Both the position numbers and the translations under genes were made by a program. Under the pieces are notes generated by a model. The model saw only the letters and a program-made list of their open reading frames with translations. It was not told where the DNA came from and did no database searches. Shown piece by piece: positions 10,454-17,888 of a stretch of 64,000 nucleotides of DNA (position 1 is the first letter of the stretch; the number at the start of each line of letters is the position of its first letter). The DNA is from Lachnospiraceae bacterium (GTDB taxonomy: Bacteria > Bacillota > Clostridia > Lachnospirales > Lachnospiraceae). Where the stretch lies: NCBI GenBank assembly GCA_015056945.1, contig SVFH01000006.1, positions 1 through 64,000 on the forward strand, read 5' to 3'.

Positions 10454-10663
10454 TTATTTTTTGTCTGGAACAATATCCAAAATATCATCCATCTTACAAT
10501 CCAGCGCCAAACAAATCTTCTCTAATACCCCTACGCGAACATCTTCATTTCTACCAAGCTTCGCCATTGCATTTGTACTGATTTTAGCTTCTTTTATAAG
10601 CTCTGTTTTCATCATTCCACGCTTATTTAAGATACCCCATAATTTATCATAGTTAACCGCCAT
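10454..10663 (-). CDS. XRE/Cro-CI family HTH transcriptional regulator
   Basis: MAVNYDKLWGILNKRGMMKTELIKEAKISTNAMAKLGRNEDVRVGVLEKICLALDCKMDDILDIVP is a short Cro-type HTH. Start reassigned to 10663 behind GGAGG. Confidence 0.85.
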   Translation of the reverse strand: MAVNYDKLWGILNKRGMMKTELIKEAKISTNAMAKLGRNEDVRVGVLEKICLALDCKMDDILDIVPDKK

Positions 10664-10711
10664 TTTAATCCTCCAATTCCGATGAACAATCTGACATTTA
10701 TACTGCATAAT

Positions 10712-10740
10712 ATTATAGCACTTTTTGTGTTGTTTCTCAA
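10712..10740 (-). promoter_or_regulatory. Sigma-70-type promoter of the XRE / R-M / STAND operon
   Basis: Minus strand TTGAGA (10740-10735), 17-nt spacer, TATAAT (10717-10712). Confidence 0.75.
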
Positions 10741-10763
10741 TTAGAAATTGAAGTTTGCAAATT

Positions 10764-11579
10764 TCAATTTTGTATTTCTAATGTAACAAACAAAGTATTT
10801 TGATAATAATTCAATAACTCCTCTATTTTCTTATGTTCTTTTGGAAAAGCTATTTCTAAATTCCCAAAAACCATATTAGTAATATTATAAAAAGACATTG
10901 TTGCTAATATCAAAGGCAAAGAAAAACCCAAATCCGTAGTACCTGTATATATTTTTTCTCCATTTGGATTAAACCGCCCTAATAGTGCATAGTCGCCCAT
11001 CGCACCAGCATGTGTAGATATACATGCCCTACTATACAATATTCTTCCATATGGATCACAATATCTTTTTTGCAATTTATTAAATGTATCGCACTTTTCA
11101 TCATCGAGCCACCAATAGTCTCGTACATAATTCTTTTGCTTAAAAAACTTCGCATACTTATCTTTTAGTTTATCGAATTCCTTTTTTGCTTTCTGTTTTT
11201 CTTCTTCGTTTTCAAAAAAATCATATAGTGCTATCTGATTAGAATATGCAGCTATATTTTGCGAATCACAATATCTTTCAACCAACCCATCAAAATCTAA
11301 ATCTTTTTTTCTGCTTTCAAAATAATCTATCAGAACCATTTGTTCATATAATCTTCGCGCCCTAGCAAGTGCACCATCAGGAAAACCATTCGATAGTAGA
11401 CATACAATTTCCTTCATAACTATTATTGCATATGCATACGCACGAATCAGAATATCATTGTAAGTTAACCCTGACTTATATTTTTCAATTGTATCTCCAA
11501 ACGCATCCTCAAGCACTTCAACAACTTCACTTAGTTCTTCAATCTTCCAAAATTTTAAACTTTCTTCTCTCATAATCAA
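10764..11579 (-). CDS. DUF5677-like protein
   Basis: Helical protein with LSNGFPDGALARARRLYEQMVLIDYF and ACISTHAGAMGDYALLGRF, similar in layout to DUF5677. Confidence 0.55.
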   Translation of the reverse strand: MIMREESLKFWKIEELSEVVEVLEDAFGDTIEKYKSGLTYNDILIRAYAYAIIVMKEIVCLLSNGFPDGALARARRLYEQMVLIDYFESRKKDLDFDGLVERYCDSQNIAAYSNQIALYDFFENEEEKQKAKKEFDKLKDKYAKFFKQKNYVRDYWWLDDEKCDTFNKLQKRYCDPYGRILYSRACISTHAGAMGDYALLGRFNPNGEKIYTGTTDLGFSLPLILATMSFYNITNMVFGNLEIAFPKEHKKIEELLNYYQNTLFVTLEIQN

Positions 11580-11638
11580 AGCACCTCCTTAAAGTACAAC
11601 TCATTATATCACATTATACAGTCCAATAATCTTTCCAC

Positions 11639-11671
11639 AAAAAATGTCGGTCAGATTGCTCCAACCGACAC
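11639..11671 (-). terminator. Intrinsic terminator of the 81-aa ORF
   Basis: Minus strand TGTCGGT-loop-ACCGACA followed by TTTTTT. Confidence 0.7.
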
Positions 11672-11687
11672 TTCATGTTCACTATTT

Positions 11688-11933
11688 TTAATTCAACTCA
11701 TTCCACACATCCACATAATCCTGCAATCCGCCCGGACGCATTGCAATACTCACATAACTTGCAGGTTCTTTCCTCGCAAGTCTTGCAAGGATTCCTGCAT
11801 CCTCCGGATCATCCAATACAACCTGTTCCTCTGCCTTATCACAGTCAATCACAAGTTGCTTGCCCTCCATATCTGTCATAACAACTGCGTTCCTGCTGTC
11901 ATCATACTGATACACTGTATAGTTTAATGCCAC
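11688..11933 (-). CDS. Small hypothetical protein (81 aa)
   Basis: Intact ORF with a downstream terminator; coherent protein MALNYTVYQYDDSRNAVVMTDMEGKQLVIDCDKAEEQ.... Confidence 0.55.
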   Translation of the reverse strand: MALNYTVYQYDDSRNAVVMTDMEGKQLVIDCDKAEEQVVLDDPEDAGILARLARKEPASYVSIAMRPGGLQDYVDVWNELN

Positions 11934-11944
11934 GTGCTCACCTC

Positions 11945-12040
11945 TCTAAACCATCCCCAAATGCTCCAGCGCATCCTTAAGCTCCACCTAAGTCGTCTTA
12001 CTTTCCGCCAAAATCAAATGCATCTCATCCAACTCTTCAC
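11945..12040 (-). pseudogene. Degenerate fragment of a rumA 3' tail (second copy)
   Basis: Minus strand reads EELDEMHLILAESKTT*VELKDALEHLGMV*, compared with the tail at 13590-13957 (DLTSAESRATYAEIKD ... RDALEHFGM). catcccc/aaatgctccagcgcatc matches 23 of 24 nt. Confidence 0.65.
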
Positions 12041-12081
12041 ATTTACAATCATATTGAATTTCTGTATATGAACAATTTGAA

Positions 12082-12633
12082 CTAAAACAACGAAAATTCT
12101 CTTTTTTCTCTATATACTCCACGCTCAATTAACTCCTTAATAACACTAATACGTGGTCGAAATCCTCGCCTATCGTACATATATCTACCAAAACGTTCTG
12201 ATTCTTCAAATATCATTTGAATGTCAATATCATAAACTTCAAAATAACAATCCTCTGGTGATTCATTATAAAATTTCACAAAAATTAGCCTATCCCATTT
12301 GATTTCTGCGGAAAAACTCGATAAATCCGTTCGTCCCGTTGCATACTTTATTTCAATACGATTTTTTCCTTCCGGAGCATTTGGATCAAAGCAGTCATAA
12401 CCAAGACGCATATCATCAATTTTCCAATATCCCATCTTGCATGCTACTAGTGCTTCTACAAATTCTGGTGGTAAGATACTTGGTCTTCCGCCTATTCTCT
12501 TAATTTTTTCATTTAAATTCATCCAATCAGAATACAGCTTCTGCAATAAAAGAATATCTTCTTCTTCATATTGAATTATATTTATAGGAATTTCTCTTTC
12601 GGGAACCTCTAAGTAATTCTCTTTTCTTATCAT
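12082..12633 (-). CDS. Bsp6I-like PD-(D/E)XK restriction endonuclease-family protein
   Basis: YDCFDPNAPEGKNRIEIKYATGRTDLSSFSAEIKWDRLIFVKF...RRGFRPRISVIKELI follows the Bsp6I-family layout (YDC(Y/F).P...N.IQVKATS..DLTSF....WD.L.F ... RRPRFSI...II); ExK = EIK. TAATG overlap with the upstream gene. Confidence 0.7.
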   Translation of the reverse strand: MIRKENYLEVPEREIPINIIQYEEEDILLLQKLYSDWMNLNEKIKRIGGRPSILPPEFVEALVACKMGYWKIDDMRLGYDCFDPNAPEGKNRIEIKYATGRTDLSSFSAEIKWDRLIFVKFYNESPEDCYFEVYDIDIQMIFEESERFGRYMYDRRGFRPRISVIKELIERGVYREKREFSLF

Positions 12634-13544
12634 TACACTTCCTCCTTATCTGAAGATATAAACAATAAAATGCATAACAATTCTAAATATCTCTGAAGAA
12701 CATCTTGGTATTTATTATATGTTTCTTCCAAACAATTTATCTTTGTGCATGTTATTACTAAAACAAATTCCGTAGAATCATCTACTATCAGTGGTATTGC
12801 CAATATAGAGTGATACTGTCTACTTTCATCTAACTCAACAAATGGCACATCTGCTCTTCTATTATTAATGTCGCCACAATAGATAATTCTTTTTTCGCTA
12901 AATGCTGTCCCAACCAAAGAATTTTTATCTAGCCTCAATTTATCTATCGTACCTGGCGAATGTTTAGTGGATACTAAAATTCTACACAACTCTTGCCCGT
13001 CTTTCCGAAAAATACTTGTATTCATTTTTGCTGTTTTTGAAAATACATCATCCCTAAAAATATATTCTATCTCTGAGATTAATGTTTGCAATTCTGTATT
13101 CTCATATTTTTTCTTGTTCTTTAATGAATATAATATCTTCCTATTGACCGAAACTGTATTTATGTAATATTCACACTTATTTTTAAATAATTCTAACTCT
13201 TGTTCTAATCTTTCGATCTCTTGTTCTATATCTTCCCTTTCATGCTCTACATCGGATATTCTTTCTTTTAGATATTCCATCGATTTTAACAATTCTTCTT
13301 TTTCTTTTTTTAAATCATCAATTCCCAACCTTTCAATCTTTTCATTAAAAGACTCTTCCTGCTTCTTTAGTTTTCTATTTAAGCTAATAATAATCACTAC
13401 AAAAACAGAAACAATTAGAGCAAATACTATCCCTATGACCAAATACATATTGTTTTTTTGAAAAGCATATAATATTCCATTAGCAATCACCTGAATAACT
13501 AAAACACCTATGCCACCAAAAACATCTGTTTTTTTAATATCCAT
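12633..13544 (-). CDS. Membrane-anchored coiled-coil protein with C-terminal GAF-like domain
   Basis: Two N-terminal hydrophobic helices (VFGGIGVLVIQVIANGILYAF; MYLVIGIVFALIVSVFVVIIISL), long Glu/Lys coiled coil, C-terminal NSLVGTAFSEKRIIYCGDINNRRADVPFVELDESRQYHSILAIPLIVDD...FVLVITC typical of GAF. Confidence 0.7.
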   Translation of the reverse strand: MDIKKTDVFGGIGVLVIQVIANGILYAFQKNNMYLVIGIVFALIVSVFVVIIISLNRKLKKQEESFNEKIERLGIDDLKKEKEELLKSMEYLKERISDVEHEREDIEQEIERLEQELELFKNKCEYYINTVSVNRKILYSLKNKKKYENTELQTLISEIEYIFRDDVFSKTAKMNTSIFRKDGQELCRILVSTKHSPGTIDKLRLDKNSLVGTAFSEKRIIYCGDINNRRADVPFVELDESRQYHSILAIPLIVDDSTEFVLVITCTKINCLEETYNKYQDVLQRYLELLCILLFISSDKEEV

Positions 13545-13589
13545 ATTTCCTCCTTGTGTGATATAAAACCCTTATTAACAACCTTTTTA

Positions 13590-13957
13590 TATCCTAAATC
13601 ATCCCAAAATGCTCCAGCGCATCTCTTATCGCCTGTCTTCGCTCCGCTTCGGTCCGCGCAGAACAGAGGTCCACCGGACCTCTTGCGCCTTCAGACTTAG
13701 GCAGGTTATAGTTCTCCCCCTACCTCTATTCCACCCTTTCGAACGCAATCTTTTTTGATTGCGTTTTTTACCTGTGAAATATACAGATTAGAAACCTTCA
13801 AACCATGCTCCTCTAAGACATAATCCTTAATCTCCGCATAAGTTGCCCTACTCTCTGCCGAAGTCAAATCCAGCACATCTAACGCTATTTCAACCTCGAT
13901 TACATCATCCGGTTTTTGCGCGAGTAACGAGGCAAGCGCAGACGCTTGCGTATGCAT
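13590..13957 (-). pseudogene. Detached, frameshifted 3' tail of rumA
   Basis: QKPDDVIEVEIALDVLDLTSAESRATYAEIKDYVLEEHGLKVSNLYISQVK...GIEVG, then after a +1 shift at a G5 run ENYNLPKSEGARGPVDLCSARTEAERRQAIRDALEHFGMI*. Confidence 0.7.
13742..13769. repeat. Small perfect hairpin inserted in the rumA tail
   Basis: AACGCAATC-TTTTTT-GATTGCGTT followed by TTTT on the + strand. Confidence 0.6.
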
Positions 13958-13973
13958 TTGCCGACTACCGCGT

Positions 13974-15395
13974 TCATTGAAACAAACACTTTTGTCTCAA
14001 TGGTGGGACAAGTAAACATACCGTCTCCACATGCATCGTGTGCCCAAACATATCCACACAACAAACCTTCTTCAATTCATAACCACCCCCGCACAGCACC
14101 TTCAAATCCCTTGCAAGCGTTGCACTGTCACAGCTTACATATACAATTCGCTCCGGCTGCATTTTTAGCATCGTATCAAGGCACGCTTCGTCGCAGCCCT
14201 TGCGGGGCGGATCTACGACAATCACATCGGGGTGAAGCATGTCCTCTTTGCCCTGTGCGGCGGCATTCTCATAGAATTCGGGCAGGACTTCCTCTGCCTT
14301 GCCTACGAAGAATTCCGTGTTGGCGAAACCGTTACGCTCTGCATTTCTGCGCGCATCCTCTATCGCCTCCGGAATGATTTCAACGCCATAGACTTTACCG
14401 GCATTGCCTGCCATAAAAAGGGAAATGGTGCCGATGCCGCAATACAAATCCCACACGGATTCTTTGCCCGTTAAACCGGCATATTCTACAGCCTTACCGT
14501 AGAGTTTCACCGTCTGAACGGGATTTACCTGATAAAAGGATAACGGTGAAATTTCGAAGGAAATACCGCCAAGTGTGTCCGTAATGGTGGGCTTACCGGC
14601 AAGCAGACGAATCTGTGTACCCATAATCACATTGGTGCGCTCCTTATTGATGCTTACCGTCACACTCGCCATACCGGGTATCTTCATCAGGCGTTTCGCA
14701 AGCTCGTCCTCGCCCTTGAAGGAATCACGGTTAATCACCAGACAAACCATCAGCTCGCCACTTGCAAAACCCTTACGGATTAAAATATGACGCACAACAC
14801 CTTTGCCCGATGTTTCATCATAAGCAGGAATTCCTGTCTCTTTCATATAAGACAAAATCAGTTCAAGAATCTCTTTGTTCTCACTTACTCCAAGCACACA
14901 GTCCGTATTCGGAATAATCGCATGTGTACGCTGTGCATAAAAGCCGGCTACGGGATTGCCCTCTTTGTCTGTTCCCACCGGGAACTGTGCCTTGTTCCGA
15001 TAATGAAAGGGCTCTTCCATCCCGATAATGGGCTCCATGCAGGCATCCACTTTTTCTGCCTCCAGACCGCCAATCCGAATCAGGTTATTGCGCACCTTAT
15101 TCTGTTTGAAATCAAGCTGTGCACGATACGATAAACACTGTACCTGACATCCTCCGCATCTTCTGTGATGCTCGCAGACCGGCGCAACACGATAAGGAGA
15201 AGGTGTTACAACCTCCTCCAGTCTTGCAAAGGCGAAGTTTTTCTTCGCCTTCATAATCTTCACTTTCACTTCATCGCCGACTAACGCATCTTTGACAAAA
15301 ATCGTATAGCCGTCATCCTTGCCGATGCCCTGACCTTCCGCGTCCATATCTGTAATGGATACGGTCAGCAAATCGTCTTTTTTATATTCTTTCAT
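13974..15395 (-). CDS. rumA: 23S rRNA (uracil-5-)-methyltransferase RumA/RlmD family
   Basis: TRAM N-terminus, CGGCQVQCLSYRAQLDFKQNKV iron-sulfur motif, SFYQVNPVQTVKLYGKAVE, DPPRKGCDEACLDTM, YVSCDSATLARD. Confidence 0.92.
   Translation of the reverse strand: MKEYKKDDLLTVSITDMDAEGQGIGKDDGYTIFVKDALVGDEVKVKIMKAKKNFAFARLEEVVTPSPYRVAPVCEHHRRCGGCQVQCLSYRAQLDFKQNKVRNNLIRIGGLEAEKVDACMEPIIGMEEPFHYRNKAQFPVGTDKEGNPVAGFYAQRTHAIIPNTDCVLGVSENKEILELILSYMKETGIPAYDETSGKGVVRHILIRKGFASGELMVCLVINRDSFKGEDELAKRLMKIPGMASVTVSINKERTNVIMGTQIRLLAGKPTITDTLGGISFEISPLSFYQVNPVQTVKLYGKAVEYAGLTGKESVWDLYCGIGTISLFMAGNAGKVYGVEIIPEAIEDARRNAERNGFANTEFFVGKAEEVLPEFYENAAAQGKEDMLHPDVIVVDPPRKGCDEACLDTMLKMQPERIVYVSCDSATLARDLKVLCGGGYELKKVCCVDMFGHTMHVETVCLLVPPLRQKCLFQ
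13975..14002. repeat. 28-nt imperfect palindrome at the end of rumA
   Basis: CATTGAAACAAA-CACT-TTTGTCTCAATG, arms 11/12 complementary; overlaps the rumA stop codon. Confidence 0.7.
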
Positions 15396-15397
15396 CC

Positions 15398-16342
15398 TTA
15401 TTCTCCGTGTGTCAGACGTACATTACTCTCCAGAAGTCTGTTATATCCCTGCCACTCATAGGTATCGGTACGGTTCACAAGCTCCGTAAACATTTCGAGC
15501 TTCGCATCCGTATCATCCGCGTAATTAAGTGCTACCGCTTCCATAAGCGCCGGGGTCTTGGGTGAACCGAATTCAAGCTTTCCGTGATGCGCTACAATAC
15601 AGTGTTTTAACTCGTTTCCGAGAGTCTTGGGGAAATTCGGAATCTCACGCATTTTGTCCGTCACCATTTCGGTTCCCATTACAATATGACCGAGCAGATT
15701 GCCTTCGTCCGTATAATCATTCTCGGGAAAAAGTGAAATCTCACGCACCTTACCGATGTCGTGACAGATTGCCGCCGTAAGTAACAAATCACGTTTCAAA
15801 ACAGGGTATGTTTTGCAGTAGTAATCGCACAACTTCGTTACACTTAATGTATGTTCAAGAAGTCCGCCGATAAAACCGTGATGCACGGTCTTTGCCGCCG
15901 TAGACTGCTTAAACGCTTTGACAAAAGCTTCGTCTTTTACAAAAAAAGCATCCAGAAGTTCTTTTAACGAAGGATTCTTAATGGTGCCGATGATACCCAG
16001 TAACTCCGCAAACATCTCATCTACGTTTTTGCTGCTGACAGGGAAGTAATCCTTCGGATCATAATCCCCTTCTTCCGCAACTCTCGCCTGCTTGATATTA
16101 ACCTGCAGTGCGCCGTTAAAGCTTGTTACATCGCCATTAATAAATACATAGTCATGTGCATTGAAATCCGCAATGCCGAAGCTGTTCGGCTCCCAGACTT
16201 TAGCATCCACACAGCCTGTTTTATCCTGCAGAATCACATTATAATATTCTTTCCCGTTCTTTGTTGTTGCTGCATTTTTCTGCTTGCAAAGGTACACATC
16301 TTTTACTGCCGAACCTTCTCTTAATTCCTGAATATATCTCAT
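15398..16342 (-). CDS. yhaM: OB-fold/HD-domain 3'-5' exoribonuclease, YhaM family
   Basis: OB-fold N-terminus (VILQDKTGCVDAKVWEPN) and HD motif (HGFIGGLLEHTLSV...AAICHDIGKVRE...AHHG). Start reassigned to 16342. Confidence 0.85.
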   Translation of the reverse strand: MRYIQELREGSAVKDVYLCKQKNAATTKNGKEYYNVILQDKTGCVDAKVWEPNSFGIADFNAHDYVFINGDVTSFNGALQVNIKQARVAEEGDYDPKDYFPVSSKNVDEMFAELLGIIGTIKNPSLKELLDAFFVKDEAFVKAFKQSTAAKTVHHGFIGGLLEHTLSVTKLCDYYCKTYPVLKRDLLLTAAICHDIGKVREISLFPENDYTDEGNLLGHIVMGTEMVTDKMREIPNFPKTLGNELKHCIVAHHGKLEFGSPKTPALMEAVALNYADDTDAKLEMFTELVNRTDTYEWQGYNRLLESNVRLTHGE

Positions 16343-16391
16343 TTTTTTCTCTCTTTCCTTTCTGCTCCGATTATGATTAAGAACCGGAATT

Positions 16392-17699
16392 CTATTCAAA
16401 TAAATCCAATGTTACTTTAATATCCATTTCCTGATAACCCTTTACGTCCTGACGCATAATGGTCACCCTAATCTCCTCTTGCGGGGCATAATTATGCATT
16501 TCTGCATTGTATTCCACCACACTCGAAATCGCAGTTCCGTTCATTGCCGTTATAACATCTCCTTTGCGCAGACCGTGTTCCATCGCCGGAGACATCAGCA
16601 CCACTTCCGTAATAAAAGCTCCATCCGGAACACCGAGACTGTTCTGCGCTTCTGTCGTCACATCCGTAACATGCAGACCGAGGAACGGAGTTTCTCTTTC
16701 ATTTGACAAATCTTCAATCAATCGCTTCAGTTCGGTAATACCGATTGCGGAAATCTGATTACGCATCTCAACAGCATTGTAATCCTGCCGAATGATACCG
16801 ATTACCTGACCGAGCGTATTTACTAACATCCCGCTCGCATTACGGCTTCCGTAAATATCGGTAGTAATCAGTGTGTAATTTGCATCAACCATGCTGATGG
16901 GATTCCTGTTTGAAGTAATCATGCCGTAACACAAAGAATCCGTATATCCTAACGGACTTCCGATTGCAATTACCAAATCTCCCACGATGCTTGTTGCCGC
17001 CGAGCTGCCCAGACGGGCATATTTGATTTCGTTCTTGGTTTTTTCATTTACTTCATCCAGCCTTACTGCCACAATTGCAAGACCCGTATTTCGGTCCGAT
17101 TTCTTCAGTGTAGCATTCGCCTTATAATCATTGCAAAAAGTTACAACGATTTCGGAAGCGCCCGCAACCGTGGGCTGATTGCAAAGAATTAAAATCTCAA
17201 CACCGTTATCTGCCACCAGCATTCCCGATGTTTCGTTTGTGCTTTCCAAACGGTTCTGGAACCAGTCCGTTCCTTCGCGCACTGCCGTCACTTTTACATG
17301 ACTGCGGGCTGCTTCATATGCAATCACACGCATTTTATCATAAAGCTTCTGATAATCTGCGACATGTAACTCCACTGCTTCAGGCGCTTCAGAAGTTACC
17401 GTCTCAGACGGTGTCTGCGCCTCACTCAACTCTTCTTCATCCTGTACCATGTCTTCCGGCAACATTTCATCCTCTTCTGCCGGCAGAACAATCTGTTGCT
17501 TTGGTTCCTCCTTGGGCGGATTGAGTATTCTGCCGATTACAGGCTCCAACAGAATAAATACAAAACATGCAACCAGACCGAATACCACTGCAAATACTGC
17601 CGTATTCAAACTGGTTCGTATCAGTTTTTTACGGTTTATCGGACGTTCTTTTATTTTCTCTTGTAAAAAAGAATAATCGCTGTCATGCTGTTCCTTCAT
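16392..17699 (-). CDS. HtrA/DegP-like trypsin-fold protein with PDZ domain, catalytic triad apparently lost
   Basis: Single TM then trypsin-like fold ending NASGMLVNTLGQVIGII, and PDZ (FITEVVLMSPAMEHGLRKGDVITAMNGTAI). Start reassigned to 17699. Confidence 0.8.
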   Translation of the reverse strand: MKEQHDSDYSFLQEKIKERPINRKKLIRTSLNTAVFAVVFGLVACFVFILLEPVIGRILNPPKEEPKQQIVLPAEEDEMLPEDMVQDEEELSEAQTPSETVTSEAPEAVELHVADYQKLYDKMRVIAYEAARSHVKVTAVREGTDWFQNRLESTNETSGMLVADNGVEILILCNQPTVAGASEIVVTFCNDYKANATLKKSDRNTGLAIVAVRLDEVNEKTKNEIKYARLGSSAATSIVGDLVIAIGSPLGYTDSLCYGMITSNRNPISMVDANYTLITTDIYGSRNASGMLVNTLGQVIGIIRQDYNAVEMRNQISAIGITELKRLIEDLSNERETPFLGLHVTDVTTEAQNSLGVPDGAFITEVVLMSPAMEHGLRKGDVITAMNGTAISSVVEYNAEMHNYAPQEEIRVTIMRQDVKGYQEMDIKVTLDLFE

Positions 17700-17888
17700 T
17701 TCTTTCCTCCGATTTTTGAAGTATACTCGCAATATTGTAGTAAGTATAACATAAAAAGACACTTTTAGAAAATAGCATTTTCTTTTAAACTATGTTATGA
17801 TAAAAATAAGTTGCGCATGCACCTGGTGCGCTGCTTCATTCGCAGGTCTTTTAACCGACCGCAGAATAGACTTTTTATTTTGGAGTAA

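Noticed and set aside
13946-14377. 143-aa + strand ORF
   Set aside because: Antisense to rumA and its palindromic insertion; no coherent protein.
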